NCBI GenBank assembly: GCA_030535235.1
Contig: JAUNCL010000014.1
Coordinates: 1-62,908 of the forward strand
DNA from: Bacillota bacterium
GTDB lineage: Bacteria > Bacillota > Clostridia > Oscillospirales > Oscillospiraceae
DNA: 62,908 nucleotides
Reading direction: 5' to 3'
The position numbers and the translations under genes were made by a program. Below, in pieces: positions 51,265 to 61,329 of this stretch (position 1 is the first letter of the stretch; the number at the start of each line of letters is the position of its first letter). Under the pieces are notes generated by a model. It did not search any database and was not told where the DNA came from. It worked only from the letters and a program-made list of their open reading frames with translations.

Positions 51265-52650
51265 ATGATCGACCTGAACAACATCATGCGTTATCACGAA
51301 AACAATCGCATTGAGGCCAAGAAGGCTGCCGGCGGCTTCCCCCACAGCCTGTGGGAGACCTACTCCGCCTTTGCCAACACCATCGGCGGTCTGATCCTGC
51401 TGGGGGTGGAGGAGTCCCGGGACAAGGAGCTGCGGGTCACCGGGGTCCCCGACGCCCAGGGGTATATAGATATTATCTGGCAGACGGTGAACGACCCGGC
51501 CAGGGTCAGCGTCAACATCCTCGCCCCGGAGGATGTGGCCGTCCACAGCATCGACGGCAAGGAGGTCCTGGTGATCTCCGTCCCCCGGGCGGGCCGACGC
51601 CAGCGGCCGGTGTACATTGGGGACAGTCCTTTTACCGGCTCCTACCGGCGGGACGGGGAAGGGGACTACCACTGCTCTGCCGAGGAGGTTCGGGCCATGC
51701 TCCGGGACCGGGACGACGCCCCGGCGGACCTGGCGGTGCTGGAGGCCCGGTCCCCGGCGGATCTCTCCGCCGCCACCCTCCGGCAGTTCCGGCTCCTGAT
51801 GGCCATGCGCCGGCCCGATCACCCCTGGAACTACCTGCCCGACGGGGAATTCCTCCCCAATGCCGGTATTTTGGGCTATGGGAAGGACGAGACCTCCCTC
51901 TATCCCACCCTGGCGGGTCTGCTCCTGCTGGGCCGCCGGGGGCCCTTGAAGGAGGTCTTTCCCCAGTTCCGGCTGACCTACCAGGAGACCGACACCGGGT
52001 TCTCCCTGGCCACCAACCGCCCCGGCTGCCCGGAGAACCTTTTTGAGTTCTACACCGCTGTCTCCCGGCGTCTCACAGCCGTTTCGGCCCTGCTGGCGGA
52101 GGGGTCCGCCCCCCGGGAGGAGCTGGCGGCCGCCATGCGGGAGGCGGTGCTCAACGCCATCCTCCACGCCGACTACTTCGGCGGCGGCGGGCTGACCATC
52201 CAGCGGACGGACACCGAGCTGCAGGTCACCAACGGGGGCCTGCTCCGGGTCCCGCCGGACCGGGCCAAGGCGGGCGGGGCTGCCGACCCCCGCAACGTGG
52301 TCCTGACCCGGCTCTTCTCCCTTGTAAAACTGGGCTCCGGCGCCGGCAAGGGCCTGAAAGGGATCTATCACCTGTGGGCCCAGCAGGGGTGGAGCGCCCC
52401 GGTGCTGTCCGAGACCTTTCAGGCCGGGGTCACCAGCCTGTCCCTGCCCCTGCCCCGGCGGGAGTTCTCCCCGGAGGATCTCACCCGGCAGCTGGTGGCC
52501 GAGTACCTCACGGACGCCGTCTCCGCCACCGCCGACGGGCTGGCGGCGGGGCTGGGCTTGTCCCACCGGGAGGTCCAATCCGCCCTGGACGCCCTGACGG
52601 AGCGCGGCCTGGTGGTGGAAAAGGAGGACGGCTACCACCTGCGGGCATGA
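51265..52650 (+). CDS. AlbA_2 (Schlafen-like) domain protein with GHKL-type ATPase region
   Basis: 461 residues. The N-terminal AlbA_2 domain (about 8-150: ENNRIEAKKAAGGFPHSLWETYSA, split, and FANTIGGLILLGVEE) is followed by an HATPase_c4-like region (MREAVLNAILHADY) and a C-terminal winged helix (LAAGLGLSHREVQSALDALTERGLV). Often annotated as RecG-like or transcription regulator; role unknown, sometimes defence-associated. CAGGAGGG precedes ATG 51265. Monocistronic. Confidence 0.88.
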   Translation: MIDLNNIMRYHENNRIEAKKAAGGFPHSLWETYSAFANTIGGLILLGVEESRDKELRVTGVPDAQGYIDIIWQTVNDPARVSVNILAPEDVAVHSIDGKEVLVISVPRAGRRQRPVYIGDSPFTGSYRRDGEGDYHCSAEEVRAMLRDRDDAPADLAVLEARSPADLSAATLRQFRLLMAMRRPDHPWNYLPDGEFLPNAGILGYGKDETSLYPTLAGLLLLGRRGPLKEVFPQFRLTYQETDTGFSLATNRPGCPENLFEFYTAVSRRLTAVSALLAEGSAPREELAAAMREAVLNAILHADYFGGGGLTIQRTDTELQVTNGGLLRVPPDRAKAGGAADPRNVVLTRLFSLVKLGSGAGKGLKGIYHLWAQQGWSAPVLSETFQAGVTSLSLPLPRREFSPEDLTRQLVAEYLTDAVSATADGLAAGLGLSHREVQSALDALTERGLVVEKEDGYHLRA

Positions 52651-52741
52651 CAGGGGTGGTCGGTGAATCAACGCCCTCCCATGCCTTTGTCATACAACCC
52701 ACGTTGCGCACCGCACACACGGCGGAATATACCACAAACAC

Positions 52742-52815
52742 CCCCCGGGCAAAGCCCGAGGGGTGAGTTTGTGTTTGGATTGTAAGAGACTTACAATTTG
52801 TTCCGAATCAGGGGT
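52742..52815 (-). repeat. Inverted repeat at the 3' flank of the expressed SLH gene (pair member of 61330-61404)
   Basis: Read on the minus strand, the stop-codon region and the following 70 bases are nearly identical to the 3' flank of the other SLH gene. Shared parts are CCCTGATTC, GAACAAATTG, the palindrome TTGTAAG-TCT-CTTACAA, CAAACACAAA and CACCCCTCGGGCTT. The last part forms a GC-rich hairpin that is probably the terminator. Confidence 0.85.
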
Positions 52816-55540
52816 TCAGGTGAGATTGCTTCTGAATCAGCATAGTGACAGAGCCAGCACCATAGGAAACATCCAGTTCACTGTCATCGGCATCGAAGAT
52901 AACGGCAACGACAACAGTCTTGGAGCCGTCCACATCGGTGACAATGTAGGCATTGGGGATGTAGTAGGTATTTCCGCCATCCACAAACTCGTTTGCCTTA
53001 GTGACAGTATCCTTGGAACCCTCGGCACCCTCGGTCTTGTCATCGTTGACAGCGATAAAGACACAATCCTTATCGAAGTCATAGGTATACTCGGTACCAT
53101 TGCCGGACTTATAGGCAATAGTGTCGCCATTCACGCCAGTGATTGCAACCATACCGGTGGAGCCAGCTGCGCTAGGACCGATCTTACCAACAATAGCAAC
53201 TTCATCGATGTACTTGCCATCCTCAGAATAGGAAATCACGTTACCAGCAACAGCGCCAGTGCTATCGTTGGAGGCATCGACATACACGGTCTTCACATCA
53301 CCGGAGCCAGTCCAGATATCATAAGCAGCCTTCTTTTCGCCGTCAACCTCGCCCTGATAGGGATTAGCAACCAGGTAGCCATACAGCTTGTCGTTGGAAG
53401 CGCCGGGAACCTTGGTGCCCGCAGTGCCAGTGTACAGAACGGCAAACTTGACATAATCAATGCCGTTAGAAGACTTAGTCAGAATCTGAGTATCGCCAGC
53501 AGCAAATGCAATTGCAGGCTCATCAGCCCAATTCTTGACCTGCTTACCGGTCAGAACCTTGGTGGAGTCAGCAGTCTGGACGAACACAACAGCGTCATCA
53601 GCGATAGACTTCTTACCAATTTTCTGATCCTGGTAAGTGGTTGTATAGCTGGTGCTGCTCTTGCTATAGGTAGTAGTTGCGGGAGTTACGATCCAGTCCA
53701 TACCGACCTTATTATTTGCGCTGACAGCCTTAATGTCATAAGTGCCGTCAGACAGCTTGGAATAAGTGACCATCTTGTGAGCAAGAGCCAGAACGGCGGA
53801 CAGGTCATAACCAGTCTTACCAGTTTTCAGCTTCTCACCATTCAGCTTAGAAACCTTTACTTCGCCGTTGGTGTCATCCTGGAAGTACATACGAACCTTG
53901 ACGGTAATTTCGCTATCACCGACCAGATTATCAGCAACAGTATCCACAGCGCTGATGTAAGCAACGTTGGTTGCCGCAGCAGCGGTCTCCTCAGCATTGA
54001 CAACAACGTTGCCAACCATGATGAAATCATAGGTGTTGCCGGTAGTAACGGAGATCACATTACCCTCGTTCTTAGCCAGCTTATACCAGTTGCCGGAAAC
54101 CTTCACTTCGTTGGTGCGGGTAGCATCAGCCTTAGCGGAGGTAACGGTCAGCTTGGAGATCAGGTCATTGTCGGAAGAACGGTTAGCGTCGTCAATGACG
54201 GTAACATAGTCATCCTTAGCAATGCCGGTGTAAACATCGGCATCCTCGAACTTGATGGTGGCATTGGCCTCACCAGCAGTCAGGTAGTCCAGGGTCACGG
54301 AAGTCTTAGAGACAGCAGTAACCTTAGCAACCTGAGCGGGGGTCAGGACAGCTACGTCCACCTTGCCGTTACCATCGTTGTCAATCAGCTTGATGCTGGA
54401 AGCGGCGGTGGTGGGGGTGATGGTGCCCTTGACAGCATCATTTGCCAGGTCAGTGTAAGACTTAGTAGCAGTCAGCTGCTGAGCGACATAAACCACGTTA
54501 GTGGTCTGGGAGGTGGTGCCCTCAATCTTGTAGGAAGTGCCGTCCAGCTTCACCTTGTCGGTGCCGTCCAGCTGGAAATCACCGAGAAGTCCAGTAGCGA
54601 CTACCTTGGAATCCTCGTCAGCATAGACGCCATAAACGGTGTCTTCGGTAGCGGTCTGCTTGTGCAGGAGCTGAATCTCCTGGCCCAGCAGATCAGAGAC
54701 ATCCGCAGAAATCTTGTTGTAGGTGATATTCTTCTGATTGGTGTCCTTCAGGCTAGTGGTGATGGTGTAGTAATCCTTGCCATCGACCTTGGTGCAGGAC
54801 AGCAGGATTCCAGCATCTTCCTTGTCGGCCTCGTACTTGTCCTTCAGAAGAGTGATCTTCTTGAAGTTACCGTCAACCTTGTCCTGGAGGACCAGCTTGG
54901 AAGTCAGCTGGCCGTTCTCGGTGACCAGGTTGTACTTGTACTCCACCTCGTAAGCGTTCAGAGCGTTCCAGACCATCTGAGCGGCGTTGTCACGGGACAG
55001 AGCCTGGGAGGGATCCATACCAGCCAGGTCGGCATACAGGCCCTTAGAAGAAGCGTCCACGTTGACGTTCACTTCCCAAGCAGCGCCGGTATAGCCCTGG
55101 TTATCGGAATTGTAGCCCAGAGCGATCAGCAGCATCTTGGCGAACTGAGTGCCGGTGACGTTGCCGTTGGGGTTGAACTTGCCGCCGCCGACGCCGGCCA
55201 CGATACCCTGTGCCACGCAGGACTCAATGTAGCCCTCGGCCCAGTGGCCCTTGGTGTCGGTGAAGGAAGCGGTGGCGCTGGTGCCCAGAGTGGGCTCTTC
55301 GCCGCCGTTCAGTGCCACGCAGATCATCTTGCAAGCTTCTGCGCGGGTGATGGTGCCTTCGGGCTTGAAGGAACCGTCGGTGTAGCCGTTGATGATGTTC
55401 AGTGCTGCACAAGCATCAACTGCCTCGGTGTTCTTGATCTTGGACTGATCAGAGAACGCTGCGCCTGCGCCCACGACCATGACGGACAGCATCACGGCCA
55501 TGCAGAGCACCAGGCTCAGAACCTTTTTCAGGTTTCTCAT
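52808..55540 (-). CDS. S-layer homology (SLH) domain surface protein, expressed copy
   Basis: 910 residues. Signal peptide (about 1-28), then SLH repeats within about 29-200 (ALNIINGYTDGSFKPEG, GHWAEGYIESC, GYTG/DNAAQMVWNAL). SLH modules bind pyruvylated wall polymers. The remaining 700 residues are Thr/Lys/Asp/Val-rich beta-type repeats typical of S-layer subunits, with a calcium-loop-like DNDGNGKVD. AAAGGAGG lies before ATG 55540, partly paired with CCTC just before the ATG. Promoter and a 118-base leader lie in the central segment. Homologous over its length to the opposite-facing gene at 58807. Confidence 0.93.
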   Translation of the reverse strand: MRNLKKVLSLVLCMAVMLSVMVVGAGAAFSDQSKIKNTEAVDACAALNIINGYTDGSFKPEGTITRAEACKMICVALNGGEEPTLGTSATASFTDTKGHWAEGYIESCVAQGIVAGVGGGKFNPNGNVTGTQFAKMLLIALGYNSDNQGYTGAAWEVNVNVDASSKGLYADLAGMDPSQALSRDNAAQMVWNALNAYEVEYKYNLVTENGQLTSKLVLQDKVDGNFKKITLLKDKYEADKEDAGILLSCTKVDGKDYYTITTSLKDTNQKNITYNKISADVSDLLGQEIQLLHKQTATEDTVYGVYADEDSKVVATGLLGDFQLDGTDKVKLDGTSYKIEGTTSQTTNVVYVAQQLTATKSYTDLANDAVKGTITPTTAASSIKLIDNDGNGKVDVAVLTPAQVAKVTAVSKTSVTLDYLTAGEANATIKFEDADVYTGIAKDDYVTVIDDANRSSDNDLISKLTVTSAKADATRTNEVKVSGNWYKLAKNEGNVISVTTGNTYDFIMVGNVVVNAEETAAAATNVAYISAVDTVADNLVGDSEITVKVRMYFQDDTNGEVKVSKLNGEKLKTGKTGYDLSAVLALAHKMVTYSKLSDGTYDIKAVSANNKVGMDWIVTPATTTYSKSSTSYTTTYQDQKIGKKSIADDAVVFVQTADSTKVLTGKQVKNWADEPAIAFAAGDTQILTKSSNGIDYVKFAVLYTGTAGTKVPGASNDKLYGYLVANPYQGEVDGEKKAAYDIWTGSGDVKTVYVDASNDSTGAVAGNVISYSEDGKYIDEVAIVGKIGPSAAGSTGMVAITGVNGDTIAYKSGNGTEYTYDFDKDCVFIAVNDDKTEGAEGSKDTVTKANEFVDGGNTYYIPNAYIVTDVDGSKTVVVAVIFDADDSELDVSYGAGSVTMLIQKQSHLNP
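55425..55525 (-). repeat. 101-base perfect inverted repeat, arm 1 (with 58834-58934)
   Basis: From codon 6 of the expressed SLH gene, 101 bases covering the signal peptide and first SLH residues are identical to 58834-58934 on the opposite strand. Similarity continues at lower identity through the SLH region. Identity stops five codons after the ATG, right at the border with the central segment. Confidence 0.9.
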
Positions 55541-55623
55541 AGAGGTTTGCCTCCTTTAAAAATTTTTTGAACAGTTTCCCCTCTCCGCTTTCCGGCACAC
55601 ATACTGTGGCATGCCGTAGCAGT

Positions 55624-55693
55624 ATCTGCGTCGGTGCGCAGATCGGTGAATTTGTTCTATGGCTACTATACGAGAACTTTTGCCATTTGTAAA
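55624..55693 (-). promoter_or_regulatory. Promoter and leader hairpin of the expressed SLH gene
   Basis: On the minus strand TTTACA and TATAGT with a 17-base spacer (55665-55693), giving a leader of about 118 bases. The leader holds the hairpin ATCTGCG-CACCGA-CGCAGAT (55624-55643). Upstream, three TGTAAC/GTTACA half-sites at 55709-55745 could be an operator. Confidence 0.7.
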
Positions 55694-55766
55694 GAGAATT
55701 GGACGCTTTGTAACACAACAGTAATAAAGTTACAAAACGGTTACAAGCAAAAACGCCGCCGCGCAG

Positions 55767-55891
55767 TTGACAAACCGCGCGGCGATGCGTATACTATAGG
55801 CAAGAGGGGTCGGTCAGTGATTGGCCCACTGTTTCGGTTTTATTTCATAGTAACCGCTTGGGTGCCAGCCAGACGGTTACTTCTTTTTTCT
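55767..55891 (+). ncRNA. Candidate small RNA between the SLH gene and gap
   Basis: A consensus plus-strand promoter (TTGACA, 17 bases, TATACT; 55767-55795) has no gene downstream. About 50 bases after the start point a hairpin GTAACCG-N17-CGGTTAC is followed by TTCTTTTTTC. Transcript about 90 bases. On the opposite strand a 13-codon frame ends in Asp-Asp-Arg-Lys-Lys-Lys, like the tail of Fst-type toxins, so this may be the antitoxin RNA of an eroded type I toxin-antitoxin locus. Confidence 0.5.
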
Positions 55892-55902
55892 ATCGTCTAA
55901 GT

Positions 55903-55935
55903 AAGCGGGCTGACCCATATCGGGTCAGCCCGCTT
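55903..55935. terminator. Strong hairpin downstream of gap
   Basis: Stem AAGCGGGCTGACCC with GGGTCAGCCCGCTT. No clear T run on either side; it lies 33 bases after the gap stop codon and may end that transcript or stabilise its 3' end. Confidence 0.55.
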
Positions 55936-55967
55936 GCACACATTATATAATAATATAATATATCCGA

Positions 55968-57174
<1,207 letters not shown>

Positions 57175-57245
57175 TACGCAGTTATGACATGATATTTCCC
57201 GGCTGATCCGGGAATCCTAATCCCATTTTCCAAGGAGTTGACGCT

Positions 57246-58310
57246 ATGGATCCTATCACTTCCCGCCTGGAGCCCATATTTGGCAGCTTTCCCGAGGCTG
57301 TGATCTATCTTTCCGGCGGCCGGGCAGCCTATTCCAACGAACCCGGGTCCCTTCTGCTGCAGAGCTGCCCTTCGGATCTGCTCTTCGCTATGGCAGAGCA
57401 CCCCGGCGGATCCATGGAGATCGCCTTGGGTCAGGACCTGTATCGGGTGACGGTGTCCCCCTTTGACGGCGGCGTGCTGCTGGTGCTGCGCCCGCTGACC
57501 CAGGGGGAGGAGAAACCACATCCCTTCTCCCACGCCGTCTACCGGATGCGGGAGTGCCTGTCCAATTTCAGCGCGGTCCAGTGGCGGATGAAACGGGTCC
57601 TGGAGGAGAAAACGCTGGCCGACGAGTTTGAGCAGGATCTGGCCAACCAGAACCGGCTGATCTACCAGATGCTGCGGCTGACCCGGCAGGCCGAGCTCAC
57701 CCAGGAGCTGAATAATAAGGAATTCCCCCGGGAGGAGGGCTTCGACCTGGCCATGGTCTGCCAGGGCATGGCCGAGGAGGCCGGCTGGATGGCCGACCTG
57801 GCCGGGGTCCGGTTCTCCTATTCTTCCAACGCGGAAAACCTGGCCTTCCAGGGGAGCAAATCCCTGCTGACCCAGATGCTCCTGGCCCTGGTGTCCAACA
57901 GCATCCGGGCCGCCGGCAAGGGGGGCGTGGCCGAGATGCGGTTCCACGCGGAGAACGGCCGGGTCATCATCTCCCTCCGGGACAGCGGCATGGGGATCCC
58001 CGAGGACCGGATGGCTACCCTGTTTTCCGGGGACGCCCCGGAGGATATTCCCCGTCCCGGCGAGGGGGCCGGCCTGGGCCTGTACAACGCCCAGCGGATC
58101 GCGGTCCTCCACGGCGGCGTGCTCATCGCCCAGAGCGGCCAGGAGGGCGGGACCAGTCTGGTGGTCTCTCTGCCCATCGTGACCCCCTCCAGCGTGCCGG
58201 CCAGAAACAACCCCGGGTATGACAACCTGGGGGGCTATTCGCCGGTGCGCATCGAGCTGAGCGACGTGCTGCCCTGGCAGGCCTTTGTCCCTGCCGGCAA
58301 AGAAGAATAA
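57246..58310 (+). CDS. Soluble GHKL-ATPase sensor kinase-like protein
   Basis: 354 residues without membrane segments. The C-terminal third is a histidine-kinase ATPase: N box ALVSNSIRAAG, DSGMGIP and GEGAGLGLYNAQRI. The N-terminal part looks like a PAS-type domain. In the dimerisation region there is no HE/HD-type phosphoacceptor motif; the only candidate His lies in FSHAVYRMRE. AAGGAGTTG precedes the ATG. No partner regulator is adjacent. Ends at the terminator that is duplicated around the repeat element. Confidence 0.8.
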   Translation: MDPITSRLEPIFGSFPEAVIYLSGGRAAYSNEPGSLLLQSCPSDLLFAMAEHPGGSMEIALGQDLYRVTVSPFDGGVLLVLRPLTQGEEKPHPFSHAVYRMRECLSNFSAVQWRMKRVLEEKTLADEFEQDLANQNRLIYQMLRLTRQAELTQELNNKEFPREEGFDLAMVCQGMAEEAGWMADLAGVRFSYSSNAENLAFQGSKSLLTQMLLALVSNSIRAAGKGGVAEMRFHAENGRVIISLRDSGMGIPEDRMATLFSGDAPEDIPRPGEGAGLGLYNAQRIAVLHGGVLIAQSGQEGGTSLVVSLPIVTPSSVPARNNPGYDNLGGYSPVRIELSDVLPWQAFVPAGKEE

Positions 58311-58315
58311 TCGAA

Positions 58316-58342
58316 GAAAAGCGCCCGGTTTCGGGCGCTTTT
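58316..58342 (+). terminator. Terminator of the kinase-like gene (proximal copy)
   Basis: GAAAAGCGCCCG with CGGGCGCTTTTC; six bases after the stop codon. A second identical hairpin at 58710-58736 lies between it and the SLH gene. Confidence 0.88.
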
Positions 58343-58736
58343 CAGTCTGTCGAAAAAGTCATGTAATATACCGAACAACCCCATGTAGGGAACGGGCATG
58401 CCCGTTCCGCTTGCCACGGTTAGGATATCCGTAACGTGGGTTTGCGCCTCCGGCGGGGCCCCATTTCTTTCAAGAAATGGGGAAAAGAAGACCAGGGGTT
58501 CCCCCTGGATCCCGGCGAGGTGGGTGGTGATTTGCCGGGTTTGCGTGCTGATTTTTCCCTGGCCTGCGGCCCTTTGTCGGCAGGTCGACCATAGCGCGCC
58601 CACCGGCTGGGCGCGCAGGGGCGTGGTTTCAGCCCTTCGGGTGTCGGCGGGGGCAAGCCCCCGCCCTACGGCGTGACAGCTAATGTTGCAAGGCTTTTTC
58701 GACAAGCTCAAAAGCGCCCGGTTTCGGGCGCTTTTC
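58317..58736. repeat. Dispersed structured repeat, copy 2, flanked by duplicated terminator hairpins
   Basis: The 27 bases at 58317-58343 (AAAAGCGCCCG-GTTT-CGGGCGCTTTTC) recur exactly at 58710-58736. The left copy keeps the upstream arm CGAAG and the right copy the downstream arm CTTCG of one original terminator. The 366 bases between end in terminal inverted repeats (TGTCGAAAAAG and CTTTTTCGACA). Inside is the core shared with the copy at 14616: CATGTAGGG, ACGGGCATGCCCGT, ATTTCTTTCAAGAAAT, CCCTTTGTCGG, CACCGGCTGGG. No gene inside. Confidence 0.88.
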
Positions 58737-58806
58737 TTCGTCCAGATATTGGAAAGCTTTCGCACGGGTTCTGTGGGAAAAGTGTGGGGCGTGGCGTGAA
58801 AAGGAC

Positions 58807-61326
58807 TTGGATCTCATACGGCGGCGCCTGAAGAAGGTTCTGAGCCTGGTGCTCTGCATGGCCGTGATGCTGTCCGTCATGGTCGTGGGCGCAGGCGCAG
58901 CGTTCTCTGATCAGTCCAAGATCAAGAACACCGAAGCCGTTGATATGTGCTCTGCACTGAACATCATCAACGGTTACGAAGATGGTTCCTTCAAGCCTGA
59001 AGGTAACATCACCCGCGCAGAAGCTTGCAAGATGATTTGCATCGCTCTGAACGGCGGCAAGGAGCCCGTCCTGGGCACCAACGCCACTCCCAGCTTCACT
59101 GACATCAAGGGTCACTGGGCTGAGGGCTACATTGAGTATTGCTACTCCGAAGGCATCGTTGCAGGTGTCGGCGGTGGCAAGTTCGACCCCGCTGGTAACG
59201 TGACCGGCTCCCAGTTTGCAAAGATGCTGTTGATCGCACTGGGCTATCGTGCAGACCACGAGAAGTTCACTGGTGCTGCTTGGGAAGTCAACGTCAACGT
59301 GAAGGCCACCCAGAAGGACCTGTATGATGAGCTGGAGACCATGGATCCCTCTGTGGCTCTGACCCGTGACAATGCCGCTCAGATGGTTTGGAACGCTCTG
59401 AACGCAAATGAGGTTGCGTATGAGTACACTCTGGCTACCGAGAACGGTCAGTTGGTGTCCAAGGTCACTGTAAAAGACGTCACCAATCCTAAGAACCTGA
59501 TGACTGACAAGTATGGTGCAAACACCGACGAACCTGGTGTGCTGACCAAGGTCACCAAGGACGAGAACAAGGATACCTACAACCTGTACATTGGCTTTGG
59601 AGAGAAGCCTTCCTATACCAAGGTTGCTGCTGACTACTCTGACCTGATCGGCCAGAATGTTAAGGTTGTCAACAAGGCTTCCGACAAGGTTCTGGGTGTT
59701 TTCGCTGATGAAGATTGCGCTGTGATCGCTGAAGGCGTTGTTGGTCAGCTGAAGCTGGACAGCAGGGCTACCGACAAGTCCATCAAGCTGGACGGCACTG
59801 CTTATGACCTGGACCAGGCTGCAAATGCTACTGTCTGCTACCTGACCAACGGCATTGCAGCCCAGGGCAAGCTCAGTGACCAGATGATTAATGATCAGGC
59901 TGCTTGGGGTGTCAAACTGATTGACAACGACGGTGACGGCGATGTTAATGTGGCTGTTCTGACCAAGGTTACTGTTGCAAAGATTACCTATGCAAATGCT
60001 ACCGGTATCCGTGTCGACGCCACTGCTTATGATTTCGATGACCACACCATCTATGATGGCGCTGCTAAGGATGACTGGGCTGTGATCGTTGACAAGGCTT
60101 ACACCGCTGACGGCAAGGCTATCATCACCAAGGCTGACACTGTTTCCGGCAAGGTTTCTTCCGTCAAGACTGACAGCCAGGGCAACACCACCGAGGTCCG
60201 TATTGATGGCACTTGGTACAAGGCAGCTATCCCTGACGACACTACTAAGATCAAGGACAAGGTCGATCTGGTCGTCTACGAAGGCCTGTACTTCTACGCT
60301 CCTACCATGACCACCAGCCTGGATATCGCTGTTGTCACTGGTGTTGGCAACTACGACATGATGAACAAGACCGCTTCCTATAAGCTGATGTTTGCTGACG
60401 GCAAGGAAGAAGTGGTTCCCGTTGAGAAGTGGGATAGCTACACAGGCAGTGACCTTTCCAATGGCGCTTGGACCAATTATATGGTCAGCTATGAAATTGA
60501 CGATGGAAACTATACTCTGACTACTGTTCCTAACGGCGAGAAGATCGATACTACCGACTATACTGGTGTTAAGGTCGCTGCTGCTGCTAACGACGGTTAC
60601 ACTAAGAACATTTCTGCCGTTGAGATCGGTGATAAGGACTATGATATCGCCGATAATGCGATGGTCGTCTTCTATGATGGCGATGACTATACCTACATGA
60701 CCGGTGCGGACCTGCTGAAGAAGAACAATATTGCCTTCACTGCTAACAAGACCATCTTCGCTGCTGTTGACGGCAACGAGATCGCTGCACTGTTTGCTCA
60801 GACTGGTACCAGCATCAGCTCTGGCGATGAGCAGTATGGTTACATCGTGGCTGTTGGCGAAGAGCTGAACAAGGACGGCGATACCAAGCTGTACATCGAC
60901 GTTATTGTGAACGGTGAGAAGAAGACTAACGTTGAGACCGATAAGGATTCCGTTGGTTCCTTCGCAAAGGGCGATGTCATCACCTACACCATGGACGGCG
61001 ACGTGATGAACATTACCAAGGTCACTGAAAGCTTCCCCAACAAGGCTGCTATCAAGGAATTCAACAGCACTCGCGTGATTTTCTATAACGCAACCTATAA
61101 TCAGCCTGACTACCGTGTGACTCTGGCAGACGATGTTGTTGTCATCGCAATTGACAGCGACGACGCTGATAATGTCCTCTATGCAGGCAAGGATCTGATG
61201 GAAGCAAATGCTATCTTCAACGATTCCGGTGACCAGACCGGCTGGCAGAAGAATGCAATGTATCATCTGGATGACAACGAGATCGACGTGATCTTTGTTG
61301 AGATCGACGCTGATTCTCACTTCTAA
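58807..61326 (+). CDS. S-layer homology domain surface protein, apparently silent second copy
   Basis: 839 residues if read from a TTG at 58807. Residues from about 8 on match the other SLH protein: identical signal peptide, SLH repeats to about 195, then increasing divergence in the S-layer body (calcium-like DNDGDGDVN retained) and a similar SHF/SHL end. The first codons (DLIRRR) are unrelated to the partner's MRNL start. No ATG occurs before the signal peptide, the AAAAGGA element touches the TTG, no promoter is visible between 58737 and 58806, and two terminators shield it from the upstream gene. Best read as a donor copy that needs inversion or recombination to be expressed. Confidence 0.85.
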   Translation: MDLIRRRLKKVLSLVLCMAVMLSVMVVGAGAAFSDQSKIKNTEAVDMCSALNIINGYEDGSFKPEGNITRAEACKMICIALNGGKEPVLGTNATPSFTDIKGHWAEGYIEYCYSEGIVAGVGGGKFDPAGNVTGSQFAKMLLIALGYRADHEKFTGAAWEVNVNVKATQKDLYDELETMDPSVALTRDNAAQMVWNALNANEVAYEYTLATENGQLVSKVTVKDVTNPKNLMTDKYGANTDEPGVLTKVTKDENKDTYNLYIGFGEKPSYTKVAADYSDLIGQNVKVVNKASDKVLGVFADEDCAVIAEGVVGQLKLDSRATDKSIKLDGTAYDLDQAANATVCYLTNGIAAQGKLSDQMINDQAAWGVKLIDNDGDGDVNVAVLTKVTVAKITYANATGIRVDATAYDFDDHTIYDGAAKDDWAVIVDKAYTADGKAIITKADTVSGKVSSVKTDSQGNTTEVRIDGTWYKAAIPDDTTKIKDKVDLVVYEGLYFYAPTMTTSLDIAVVTGVGNYDMMNKTASYKLMFADGKEEVVPVEKWDSYTGSDLSNGAWTNYMVSYEIDDGNYTLTTVPNGEKIDTTDYTGVKVAAAANDGYTKNISAVEIGDKDYDIADNAMVVFYDGDDYTYMTGADLLKKNNIAFTANKTIFAAVDGNEIAALFAQTGTSISSGDEQYGYIVAVGEELNKDGDTKLYIDVIVNGEKKTNVETDKDSVGSFAKGDVITYTMDGDVMNITKVTESFPNKAAIKEFNSTRVIFYNATYNQPDYRVTLADDVVVIAIDSDDADNVLYAGKDLMEANAIFNDSGDQTGWQKNAMYHLDDNEIDVIFVEIDADSHF
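58834..58934 (+). repeat. 101-base perfect inverted repeat, arm 2 (with 55425-55525)
   Basis: Identical on the opposite strand to 55425-55525; one mismatch borders it upstream (CTGAAG versus CTGAAA) after which homology ends. Confidence 0.9.
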
Positions 61327-61329
61327 TCA

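Noticed and set aside
52763-55570. A 935-codon open frame antisense to the SLH gene, and a similar 870-codon antisense frame at 58708-61320
   Set aside because: Codon bias of the SLH genes leaves the opposite strand open. The predicted proteins are low-complexity, lack ribosome sites and match no family; the sense strand has signal peptide and SLH motifs.
55903-55935. A gene for an Fst-like toxin on the minus strand
   Set aside because: Only a 13-codon frame without a hydrophobic segment remains; at most an eroded remnant, so no CDS is reported.
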